Assembly (NCBI GenBank): GCA_021286925.1
Contig: JAJTBL010000069.1
Coordinates: forward strand, 1 to 7,997
Direction: 5' to 3'
Length of the DNA: 7,997 bases
Source of the DNA: Spirochaetia bacterium
Lineage (GTDB): Bacteria > Spirochaetota > Spirochaetia > Treponematales > Rectinemataceae
In this document: positions 1-6,133 of the stretch, in pieces
Layout: each line of letters begins with the position of its first letter
How positions within the stretch are numbered: the first letter of the stretch is position 1
Notes under the pieces: model-generated
What the model was told of the DNA's origin: nothing
What the model saw: the letters and a program-made list of their open reading frames with translations, nothing else
Database searches by the model: none
Made by a program: the position numbers and the translations under genes

Positions 1-66
1 AGCATACCTGCTGAACCGGAAGCGGTCAACCTGTTTCCATTTTCAGCTTGCGCGGTCCGTTGTTTG

Positions 67-79
67 AGCATACTATGCT
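67..79. promoter_or_regulatory. 13-base palindrome upstream of C69 dipeptidase gene
   Basis: The sequence AGCATACTATGCT is a perfect 6-bp inverted repeat around a central C. It lies 22 bases before the start codon and 9 bases before the ribosome binding site. Its right half, TATGCT, resembles a -10 box, but no good -35 box is seen 16-18 bases further upstream. It could be an operator for a small dimeric regulator or a chance palindrome. The symmetry is seen directly; the function is inference. Confidence 0.25.
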
Positions 80-88
80 AACTGCCAC

Positions 89-94
89 AGGAGG
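89..94 (+). promoter_or_regulatory. Ribosome binding site fixing the start at 102
   Basis: AGGAGG lies 7 bases before the ATG at 102. This selects the start that puts Cys at position 2, as the C69 family requires, over the in-frame ATG at 48, which has no such site. Confidence 0.85.
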
Positions 95-101
95 CATTTC
101 C

Positions 102-1415
102 ATGTGTGACACCATCTATGCGCCCGGATTCTGGGGCAAGAATTCGGATCGTGTCCCGTCCGAACCGCAGAGCTTGTGCCTGGTTCCCCGCAGACCCGCA
201 CGTGACCAGGTTGAAGTCGGCAGCAAAGTGCTGAAAGTTCAGGATAAGGGCTTTGCAATGCTCCTTTCCAAGCCCTCATGGATGCAGGGCGGCGAAATGG
301 GGATAAACGAATTCGGCGTCGCCATCGGCAACGAGGCGGTTTTTTCCAAATTCAAACCAGCCAAAGACGGTGTCCTCGGCATGGATATCCTCCGGCTGGC
401 GCTTGGCTCAAGCTCGACCGCGAAAGAGGCAGTGGAATACATCTGCGCCTTTGTGGAAAAGCACGAGCAGGGCGGCAACGGCGCGTACAAAGGTTCGCTG
501 TATTATGACAACAGCTTTTTGATCGCGGACCCTTCGGGCGCCTATGTTGTCGAGACAGCAGCCCATCGGTGGGCCTGGCGGCCTGCCAACCAGTTTGACG
601 CGATTTCCAATATCTATACAATCGAAGAGGATTTCAAACGCCTCGACCCGCAGTCCCGCAAGGAACTTGCGCCGGTCAATGAACGCGCCGCATGCTCCGA
701 TGAGTCCGACCCGGGGCGCAAGGGGCACAAGGATTCGTATAAATACAAGGTTGAAAACACCTTCTATCCGCGCTTTACCCGGGGCGAACAGCGTCGGGCG
801 CTCTCCCTGTCGCTCCTTGAACGCTTTGTGCAATCGCAGAATGGGGTTCGCGGCACGGACCCGGCATCGGCTTCCAAAGCCCAGGGCGGCATCGCTGGCT
901 TCCTCGCGATACTCCGCTCGCATGGCGATTACGACCCTCGCCGTTCCTGGCCCTTCCAGTCGCCCCTGAAAAACATGGAAAGCCTCTGCGTCCATGCAGG
1001 CGGCTTCCCGAACAACGCCACAACGGCATCTCTGGCAGTCGAGTATCGCGGCTCCGACGCCATCATCTGGTTTACCGGCACATCCTATCCCTGCATTTCG
1101 CTGTATAAGCCAATGCTCCTCTGCAACGGCAGCTTTATCCCCCTCTGGAAAACCTACAATTACGCAGAAGGCTCGGATGCGGGGATTCAGTACTGGAGCA
1201 GACAGCATGCCTGGATTGTCAGCCAAAAAGCCGGCGTAAAATCTCTAGATCCAGCCTTTGCGTCACGCCTTGCCGAAACGCAGGCTTCGCTCGTCCAGCT
1301 GGCTGACGCCGCGCTCAACGCCGCCAAGGCAGACCCGAGATCGAGCGCCCTTGCGGTGTATCAGCAGGAAGCCGAAGTTCTGATCGCAGGATGGGCCAAA
1401 GACAGCGGCCTATAA
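102..1415 (+). CDS. Secernin-like peptidase C69 family dipeptidase
   Basis: A 437-residue N-terminal-nucleophile hydrolase of the C69/secernin group, expected to cleave dipeptides or related small amides in the cytoplasm. The protein begins Met-Cys-Asp-Thr; removal of Met1 would expose Cys2 as the nucleophile. GKNSDR (residues 12-17) is the family's signature near the N-terminus. MGINEFGVAIGNEAVFSK (about 66-83), the segment around NSFLIADPSGAYVVET (137-152), AISN (167-170) and CVHAGG...TTAS (296-310) also match the secernin pattern. There is no signal peptide or membrane segment. An in-frame ATG at 48 would add 18 residues, bury the Cys and lacks a ribosome binding site, so 102 is chosen. 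The next gene begins 54 bases downstream without a visible terminator, suggesting cotranscription. Substrate specificity cannot be read from the sequence. The family is firmly supported; the exact activity (dipeptidase versus other amide hydrolase) is not. Confidence 0.88.
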   Translation: MCDTIYAPGFWGKNSDRVPSEPQSLCLVPRRPARDQVEVGSKVLKVQDKGFAMLLSKPSWMQGGEMGINEFGVAIGNEAVFSKFKPAKDGVLGMDILRLALGSSSTAKEAVEYICAFVEKHEQGGNGAYKGSLYYDNSFLIADPSGAYVVETAAHRWAWRPANQFDAISNIYTIEEDFKRLDPQSRKELAPVNERAACSDESDPGRKGHKDSYKYKVENTFYPRFTRGEQRRALSLSLLERFVQSQNGVRGTDPASASKAQGGIAGFLAILRSHGDYDPRRSWPFQSPLKNMESLCVHAGGFPNNATTASLAVEYRGSDAIIWFTGTSYPCISLYKPMLLCNGSFIPLWKTYNYAEGSDAGIQYWSRQHAWIVSQKAGVKSLDPAFASRLAETQASLVQLADAALNAAKADPRSSALAVYQQEAEVLIAGWAKDSGL

Positions 1416-1469
1416 GCCAGGTTCGCAGAAAATTCGAAAAAAATCTCAAAATATGCATCGGGAGAGTCT

Positions 1470-2114
1470 ATGAAATCGAAACGGATAGGCGTGGCTGTCC
1501 ATCAGTTGCTGCATATCGCGCTGGCCCTCGCGCTCCTTGCCGGCATTCTGATTGGAATTTCCATACGGCAGAGACCCAGCCCGGCCCAGCAGTTTACCCT
1601 CTATGTCCAGAACCTGGAGCCAACATCCAGGCTGGTGGTGCTCAATTCGCTGCAGAAATACGAGGCGAGCAAGGAATTTACCGCCAGACTGCTGGCGATC
1701 GTCAAGGTCCGTGCCTCAATCGAACTGACCGCCTGGGCCGATGTTCATTATTATGTCGATTTTTCCAACCCCGCGGCCTGGACCATCCATTCCGATCGGA
1801 AAACCCGCACCCTGACGCTGGAAACGCCACCACCCGCCTGCTTCCCGCCGGCGGTCAAAACGGAAACCATTGAAATTAAAACAAAGGGTGCCAATCTGGT
1901 GACCAACACCCTGTTCAGGCTGAAGGAAGAGGCCGCGAAAATGCAGGTGGAACTGTCGCAGGATCTCATGGGCAAGGCGCAAGCCGCCATCGATGATCCT
2001 GAAATCCGCGCCGGTATGGAAAAAGGCCTTGAGCAGTTTGCCCGCGCTTTCTGCACATCGGCGCTGGGCTATACGCCGGAAAGGGTCCTGATTCGCCTGG
2101 GTGCACAGCAGTAA
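1470..2114 (+). CDS. Membrane-anchored DUF4230-like protein
   Basis: A 214-residue protein with a basic N-terminus, one hydrophobic segment at about residues 14-30, then a non-cytoplasmic domain. The order of elements resembles DUF4230 proteins from memory: a short segment around LQKYEASKEF (61-70), beta-rich stretches with WADVHYYVDF (89-98), a strand with LTLETPPP (115-122), then a long helical tail (about 145-198) rich in Glu, Ala and Lys with coiled-coil character. No enzyme motif is visible and the family's function is not known to me. GGGAG at 1460-1464, 5 bases before the ATG, serves as ribosome binding site. It lies 54 bases after the C69 gene and is probably in its transcript; a 141-base gap follows. 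Residues 195 and 124 are cysteines, but nothing indicates a pair. The existence of the gene is secure; the family name is moderate. Confidence 0.6.
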   Translation: MKSKRIGVAVHQLLHIALALALLAGILIGISIRQRPSPAQQFTLYVQNLEPTSRLVVLNSLQKYEASKEFTARLLAIVKVRASIELTAWADVHYYVDFSNPAAWTIHSDRKTRTLTLETPPPACFPPAVKTETIEIKTKGANLVTNTLFRLKEEAAKMQVELSQDLMGKAQAAIDDPEIRAGMEKGLEQFARAFCTSALGYTPERVLIRLGAQQ

Positions 2115-2193
2115 AACCTGGCACAAGGTTCGGAACACTCGGTTTTGACAGCCCAAAAAATTTTCAAAAATCAATAAAATTAGATCAACACCC

Positions 2194-2222
2194 TTGACCG
2201 CACTCAATTCATGCTTCAAAAT
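2194..2222 (+). promoter_or_regulatory. Candidate sigma-70-type promoter for the GGT gene
   Basis: TTGACC (2194-2199, five of six bases of the -35 consensus) is followed after 17 bases by CAAAAT (2217-2222, four of six of the -10 consensus). An A/T-rich stretch (about 2155-2183) lies just upstream and could act as an UP element. Transcription would begin near 2229, leaving a leader of about 27 bases. A perfect TTGACA at 2145-2150 lacks a well-spaced -10 box. The match is seen; activity is inferred. Confidence 0.4.
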
Positions 2223-2243
2223 AAACTTTCATGCAGAAACAAG

Positions 2244-2250
2244 AGGAGGT
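2244..2250 (+). promoter_or_regulatory. Full-consensus ribosome binding site of GGT
   Basis: AGGAGGT lies 5 bases before the ATG at 2256. It is the longest Shine-Dalgarno match in the window and suggests high translation of the gamma-glutamyltransferase. Confidence 0.85.
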
Positions 2251-2255
2251 AAGAA

Positions 2256-3941
2256 ATGAAGCGTTTTTCAGCACTCATGGTTCTGTTCGCAGTCGGCATC
2301 AGCCTGGCAGCGGCGCAGACCCCGGTCAATCTCTATGGACGAGGAGCGCAGGGCCCCAATGGCGTCGTCGCGGCGGCCAAACCTGAGGCTTCCGAAGTCG
2401 GTATCCAAATTCTCAAAAAAGGCGGCAACGCAGTCGATGCGGCCATTGCAACAGCCTTTGCGCTCGGTGTTCTCGAGCCGAATGCTTCCGGTGTCGGCGG
2501 CGGCGGCTTCATGATCATCAAAATGGCCGATATGAAAGAAGCCGTTGTCATCGATTTCCGCGAAACAGCGCCGAAGGCCTCAACGGATAAAATGTTCCTG
2601 GGCCCGGATGGCAAAGTTGTAGCCGGATTATCCAGCGAAGGCGGCCTTTCTGTCGGCGTTCCCGGCGAAGTTAAAGGTCTTCTCTACGCATTGGAAAACT
2701 TTGGTTCCGGCAAGCTCAGCCGCATGCAGATTCTCGAACCCGCCATCGACTGGGCGATGAAGGGCGTTCCCGTCACCGTTAACCTTGCGTCCATCATCAA
2801 AGACAACTTTACCAAGCTCGTAAAATACGAAAATGGCGCAGCAATTTACCTGAATGACGGACTTCCCTATGAAATCGGCGACACGATTGTCAACCTCGAC
2901 TATGCCAAAACACTGGCCAAAATCGGCGCTGAAGGTGCTGACGCCATCTACAAGGGCGAAATTGCGCAGGCTATCGTCAATGAAGTGCAGAAACGCGGCG
3001 GCATCCTGACCCTTGAAGATTTGGCCAACTACAAGGTCGAAGTGAGAAAGCCGGTTCAGGGAACCTATCGCGGCTACACCATCCTGTCCGTTCCGCCAGC
3101 CTCTTCCGGCGGCACCCACCTGATCCAGATGCTCAATATTCTGGAAAATTTCGATCTGAAAAAATCCGGCCCGGGCACCGCAGCCACCGCACATCTCTGG
3201 GCTGAAACCATGAAAATGGCCTTTGCTGATCGTGCTAAATACATGGCGGACACCGCCTTTGTCAAAGTTCCGCTCGCCGGCCTTACCAACAAAGACTATG
3301 CCAAGGAATTGGCGGCGAAGATCGATCCTGCCAAGCCGATGGCTTCAGCGACGGCTGGCGATCCTTCCAAGTACGAATCCGGTTCAACGACCCACCTCTC
3401 GGTCATGGACAAGCAGGGCAACATGGTCGCCATCACCAAGTCGATTAACTACTTCTTCGGTTCTGGCGTTGTGGTCCCGGGATACGGCATTATCATGAAC
3501 GACCACATGGACGACTTTGTGCTGACACCCGGCTCGGTCAACTCGGTCCAGCCCGGCAAGCGCCCGCTGTCCTCCATGAGCCCGACGCTGGTTCTGGATC
3601 CGCAGGGAAGGTCCTTCATGACCCTTGGCTCACCTGGCGCAACCCGGATTTTCCCGACCGTTGCCCAGATTATCTCCGATGTCGTTGATTTCGGTATGCC
3701 GATTCAGCAGGCGATCATGGAACCGCGCCTCTTCCAGATGGCATCAGGCAACCTCAACATGGAAGGCCGCTATTCAATCAACGCGTATGAAGCGCTGAAA
3801 AAACTCGGCCACACCATCACGGTTCGCGGCGATTACGATGCATACTTTGGCGGTGTCCATGCGGTTCTCTACGATTACAACAAGGGCATGCTGTACGGCG
3901 GCGCCGATCCCCGGCGCGACGGACAGGCTGCAGCTTTCTAA
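2256..3941 (+). CDS. ggt: Exported gamma-glutamyltransferase (gamma-glutamyl transpeptidase)
   Basis: A 561-residue GGT precursor. GGT cleaves the gamma-glutamyl bond of glutathione and similar compounds, hydrolysing it or passing the glutamyl group to amino acids or peptides, in the periplasm. Residues 1-20 form a signal peptide with a likely cut after AAA, before Gln21. The precursor self-cleaves before the catalytic Thr: here Thr378 in the motif TTHLSV (378-383), giving a large and a small subunit. Other expected elements are GGNAVDAAIA (56-65), GVGGGGFM (79-86), DFRE (100-103, with the Arg that binds the substrate carboxylate), Asn398, MDDF (418-421) and PLSSMSPT (437-444). One difference is seen: the usual SPGG oxyanion-loop motif is SPGA (459-462). 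Length is normal for the family. A candidate promoter precedes the gene and a strong terminator follows at 4036-4074. Substrate preference cannot be decided from sequence. Confidence 0.95.
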   Translation: MKRFSALMVLFAVGISLAAAQTPVNLYGRGAQGPNGVVAAAKPEASEVGIQILKKGGNAVDAAIATAFALGVLEPNASGVGGGGFMIIKMADMKEAVVIDFRETAPKASTDKMFLGPDGKVVAGLSSEGGLSVGVPGEVKGLLYALENFGSGKLSRMQILEPAIDWAMKGVPVTVNLASIIKDNFTKLVKYENGAAIYLNDGLPYEIGDTIVNLDYAKTLAKIGAEGADAIYKGEIAQAIVNEVQKRGGILTLEDLANYKVEVRKPVQGTYRGYTILSVPPASSGGTHLIQMLNILENFDLKKSGPGTAATAHLWAETMKMAFADRAKYMADTAFVKVPLAGLTNKDYAKELAAKIDPAKPMASATAGDPSKYESGSTTHLSVMDKQGNMVAITKSINYFFGSGVVVPGYGIIMNDHMDDFVLTPGSVNSVQPGKRPLSSMSPTLVLDPQGRSFMTLGSPGATRIFPTVAQIISDVVDFGMPIQQAIMEPRLFQMASGNLNMEGRYSINAYEALKKLGHTITVRGDYDAYFGGVHAVLYDYNKGMLYGGADPRRDGQAAAF

Positions 3942-3955
3942 CGTCAGCTGACGTT
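3940..3955. repeat. 16-base perfect palindrome overlapping the GGT stop codon
   Basis: AACGTCAGCTGACGTT is a perfect 8+8 palindrome with no spacer. Its first two bases are the last two of the GGT stop codon TAA. It could be a binding site for a dimeric DNA-binding protein, or a short RNA stem that protects the mRNA end. As an RNA hairpin it would lose the central bases to the loop, and no T-tract follows, so it is not itself a terminator. Confidence 0.5.
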
Positions 3956-3963
3956 TCACAATC

Positions 3964-4020
3964 CAGGCCGGACCGCTGACTGCCGCGCGCTGTTGCCGCG
4001 AGCCGCCGGCATCCGGCCTG
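3964..4020 (+). other. GC-rich leader with a 9-bp inverted repeat
   Basis: CAGGCCGGA (3964-3972) is exactly complementary to TCCGGCCTG (4012-4020), with 39 GC-rich bases between them containing repeated GCCGC words. In RNA this would form a closed stem just before the terminator at 4036. No known riboswitch class is recognised and no ATG lies inside. It may be an untranslated spacer or part of a regulated leader. Confidence 0.35.
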
Positions 4021-4035
4021 AGTGCCCGGCAATCG

Positions 4036-4074
4036 AGTTTGCGCAGACCTTCAAACCTCTGCGCAAACTTTTTT
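4036..4074 (+). terminator. Strong intrinsic terminator between GGT and the permease operon
   Basis: AGTTTGCGCAGA (4036-4047) pairs perfectly over 12 bp with TCTGCGCAAACT (4058-4069), with a 10-base loop, and is followed by a run of T through 4074. This is a textbook Rho-independent terminator for plus-strand transcription. It lies 95 bases after the GGT stop codon and its T-run ends 25 bases before the next start codon, so it could also act as an attenuator for the downstream operon. Confidence 0.9.
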
Positions 4075-4099
4075 CAAAATATCAAGATAAGGTAGCATT

Positions 4100-4675
4100 A
4101 TGAAAACTCGAACCAGAATTGCAATTTCAGCGCTTGCGGTACTGCTTGTCTGCGCCTCCGCGGCGGGAGCCCAGGGCTTTGCGCTCAAGGCACCGATCGC
4201 CGCCAAACCGGTACTGCTCACCTCGGTCGGCCAGAGCGCCGATATCGAAATGGTCAAAGTTTTGCTTTCACGGAACAAGATCGAATTCACCATGGACGGC
4301 CTGGTGAAAGGCTCAGGTTTAGCCGCAACAAAGGCGAAAACCCTGGTGCTGGCTATCGGCGGCTCTTCAAAAGGGCTGGGAGCGGCGGGTATTTCCGCTG
4401 ATGCCGAGCTCGAGCGGGCAAAAGCCCTGATTGCAGAAGCCAAAAAACTCGGCATGAAAATCATCGGCATCCATGTGGGCGGCGAGGCGCGCCGGGGCGA
4501 GCTGTCGGATAAGTTCATCAACGCAACCGTGCCGTTCTGCGATTATGTCATCGTGGTCGCCGAAGGCAACCAGGATAAGCTGTTCAATAAACTCTGCGGG
4601 ACAAAAATTCCGCTCGATTCAGTCAATAAAATTGCCGAAGCGGGAGCGCCGCTGGCCGCAGCTTTCCTGAAATAG
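4100..4675 (+). CDS. Exported DUF6305-family protein, first gene of the permease operon
   Basis: A 191-residue small exported protein. Residues 1-24 form a signal peptide (basic start, Ala/Leu/Val core, likely cut after AGA before Gln25). The mature part alternates predicted strands and helices like a small Rossmann-type fold. Conspicuous segments are LLTSVGQSAD (39-48), LVLAIGGSSKGLGAAG (82-97), a helix rich in Ala, Glu and Lys (about 101-116), IIGIHVGGEARRG (121-133) and a late strand FCDYVIVV (146-153). I recognise this from memory as the DUF6305 type; no function is established for that family as far as I know. It is followed after 20 bases by a DctM-type permease, so a role as an extracytoplasmic partner or substrate-binding component is a reasonable inference. 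The ribosome binding site is weak (AAGG at 4089-4092, 7 bases before the ATG). Gene existence is sure; the family name is moderate. Confidence 0.7.
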   Translation: MKTRTRIAISALAVLLVCASAAGAQGFALKAPIAAKPVLLTSVGQSADIEMVKVLLSRNKIEFTMDGLVKGSGLAATKAKTLVLAIGGSSKGLGAAGISADAELERAKALIAEAKKLGMKIIGIHVGGEARRGELSDKFINATVPFCDYVIVVAEGNQDKLFNKLCGTKIPLDSVNKIAEAGAPLAAAFLK

Positions 4676-4683
4676 CCGAATTC

Positions 4684-4690
4684 TGGAGGA
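4684..4690 (+). promoter_or_regulatory. Ribosome binding site deciding the GTG start of the permease
   Basis: TGGAGGA ends 5 bases before the GTG at 4696. No ATG lies nearby at a suitable distance, so a GTG start is the best choice. Confidence 0.75.
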
Positions 4691-4695
4691 TCCCT

Positions 4696-5967
4696 GTGTC
4701 ACAGGAATTTTTTATTTTTGTCGTCATGGTCGGTGTCTTCGCCGCGGGAACCTTTGCGCTCAAGTGGCCGGTCGCTGTTTCCATGCTGTTGGCTTCCGTC
4801 GCGGGAGCCCTGGCGGGCGGCTTCGGCGTTCCAATCCGGCATCTCGTGGAAGGCACCTTCGGCTATGTCGATACAATCCTGACCATCGCCACCGCTATGA
4901 TTTTCATGAACGCCTTCAAGGATTCAGGCGGTCTGGAAGCCCTCTCTGCGGCGACCATTCGCCGCTTTCACAAGATTCCAGGGCTTCTACTGGTCCTGCT
5001 GACCTTTGTCGTGATGTTCCCCGGCATGATTACCGGCAGTTCGAGCGCTTCTGTCCTGACAGCCGGAGCGGTTGTCGCGCCGATGTTCGCGGCGCTCGGC
5101 ATTCCCGGCGTTGAAGCGGCCGCCCTCATCGCGATGGCCGGCATCCTCGGCATGATAGCGCCACCCGTCAACATCCCCGCGATGATCATCGGCGGCGGCA
5201 TCGACATGCCCTACGTGGGATTTGAAATTCCCCTGCTTTTGCTGACCGTCCCGCTCGCGGTTTTTTCAGCCTTCTATTTCGGCTATCGCTTTGTGAAAAA
5301 AACTGATATTTCCGCGGTGGTTCGCACCCTCGATACAAAAACCCTGGACCAGTACGGCGGTTTCCGGCTCTTTTCCCCGGTGCTCATTGTGCTTATTCTC
5401 ATGGTTCTGGATAAGGCGCTGCCAAAGATTTTCAATCTGGGCATGCCGCTGATTTTTGTCCTCAGTACGATTCCCGCGTATTTTACCGGAAAACGCTTCA
5501 ATATTCTGAATTCCGCGAAAACCGCCATCGAGCAGGCTTTGCCGGTGCTGGGCATCTTGGTCGGCGTCGGCATGTTTATCCAGATCATGACGCTGACCGG
5601 CGTCAGAGGCTTTATTGTGGTGAACGCCCTGTCCGTGCCGCCTGCCCTCCTGTACCTCGCTATCGCGATCAGCATCCCGCTGTTCGGCGCAGTTTCGTCG
5701 TTCGGCGCTTCCAGCGTTCTCGGCGTCCCCTTCCTGCTTGCCCTGCTTGGTCGAGACCAGATCATCACGGCTGCCTCGCTGTCGCTCATCGCAGCGCTTG
5801 GAGATTTCATGCCGCCGACTGCCCTCTCGGCAATCTTTGCGGCTCAGGTTGTCGGCCTTGATGGGTATGGCAAAACCTTGAAAAAACTGGTGATTCCTTC
5901 GCTCATTCTGATTGTGTGGGCGCTGGTATTTATCATTTTTTCAAAACAAATCAGAACCTTGTATTGA
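4696..5967 (+). CDS. TRAP transporter large permease (DctM-like) subunit
   Basis: A 423-residue polytopic inner-membrane protein with about 10-12 hydrophobic segments, of the DctM-like/ion-transporter type that carries out cation-driven uptake of organic acids and related compounds. It shows the family's internal duplication: residues 109-167 (PGMITGSSSASV then APPVNIPAMIIGG) and 329-387 (LFGAVSSFGASSVLG then MPPTALSAIFAAQVVG) each hold a Gly/Ser-rich hairpin followed by a broken helix with a PP motif. These paired regions form the ion and substrate sites in this fold. Start is GTG with a good ribosome binding site. Length matches typical DctM proteins of about 425 residues. It sits between the DUF6305 gene (20 bases before) and a 47-codon gene (12 bases after). 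No DctP/TAXI binding protein and no DctQ are in the window. The permease fold is secure; the substrate is unknown, and a related family such as CitMHS or GntP cannot be fully excluded. Confidence 0.8.
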   Translation: MSQEFFIFVVMVGVFAAGTFALKWPVAVSMLLASVAGALAGGFGVPIRHLVEGTFGYVDTILTIATAMIFMNAFKDSGGLEALSAATIRRFHKIPGLLLVLLTFVVMFPGMITGSSSASVLTAGAVVAPMFAALGIPGVEAAALIAMAGILGMIAPPVNIPAMIIGGGIDMPYVGFEIPLLLLTVPLAVFSAFYFGYRFVKKTDISAVVRTLDTKTLDQYGGFRLFSPVLIVLILMVLDKALPKIFNLGMPLIFVLSTIPAYFTGKRFNILNSAKTAIEQALPVLGILVGVGMFIQIMTLTGVRGFIVVNALSVPPALLYLAIAISIPLFGAVSSFGASSVLGVPFLLALLGRDQIITAASLSLIAALGDFMPPTALSAIFAAQVVGLDGYGKTLKKLVIPSLILIVWALVFIIFSKQIRTLY

Positions 5968-5979
5968 AAGGAGCGCCAC

Positions 5980-6123
5980 ATGACAATTATTTATCTTGGA
6001 ATTCTTGCCGCGGTGCTCGCGCTGGTTCTCTGGGCTCTGGTGACTTCGAAAAAACCGAGTTTTCAGGCCACCGCCGCCATGGTGATCGTGCCGCTGCTCC
6101 TGCGGTTATTGTTGATTAAATAG
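5980..6123 (+). CDS. 47-residue two-helix membrane peptide in the permease operon
   Basis: A short gene starting at ATG 5980 and ending at TAG 6121-6123. An excellent ribosome binding site, AAAGGAG (5967-5973), lies 6 bases before the start. The gene fits the operon spacing exactly: 12 bases after the permease stop and 10 bases before the M14 gene. The product has a hydrophobic helix at residues 3-22 (IIYLGILAAVLALVLWALVT), a polar turn with SKKPS (23-27), and a second hydrophobic stretch at 33-46. This gives a hairpin with a positively charged connection, likely facing the cytoplasm. I do not recognise a family. By position it may be a small accessory subunit of the permease, in the place where TRAP systems usually carry DctQ (about 160 residues, four helices). 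That role is inference. Confidence 0.75.
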   Translation: MTIIYLGILAAVLALVLWALVTSKKPSFQATAAMVIVPLLLRLLLIK

Positions 6124-6133
6124 AGGCGAGGGC

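Larger units (their letters stand above)
1..101 (+). other. Upstream region of first gene; possible end of a preceding gene
   Basis: No gene can be assigned here. Reading from base 1, one frame stays open to a TAA at 79-81 and another from base 2 to a TGA at 65-67, so the C-terminal end of an upstream plus-strand gene could lie here. The stretch is too short to recognise or to choose a frame. The last part holds a small palindrome (67-79) and the ribosome binding site of the next gene. I see no convincing terminator or promoter. Confidence 0.3.

Noticed and set aside
408..1226. 272-codon minus-strand open frame across the C69 gene
   Set aside because: It is antisense to a clearly recognised enzyme gene; its product is Arg/Gly/Ala-rich without recognisable motifs, as expected of a shadow frame in GC-rich DNA.
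1391..1873. 160-codon plus-strand frame overlapping the end of the C69 gene and the DUF4230-like gene
   Set aside because: It overlaps two better supported genes in another frame and has no ribosome binding site or recognisable domain.
2115..2130. Hairpin just after the DUF4230-like gene as a terminator
   Set aside because: The stem (AACCT with AGGTT) is only 5 bp and no T-tract follows, so it is too weak to call.
2211..2252. 13-codon open frame just before GGT
   Set aside because: It has no ribosome binding site of its own and runs through the GGT ribosome binding site; no amino-acid run suggests a leader peptide.
2628..3194. 188-codon minus-strand open frame inside GGT
   Set aside because: It is opposite a well-conserved GGT coding region and its product matches no family I recognise.
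4022..4090. GTG-initiated leader peptide running through the terminator
   Set aside because: There is no ribosome binding site before the GTG and no run of a regulatory amino acid, so a translation-coupled attenuator is not supported.
5283..5810. 175-codon minus-strand open frame inside the permease gene
   Set aside because: A shadow of the permease reading frame; the product is Ser/Arg/Thr-rich with no coherent domain.
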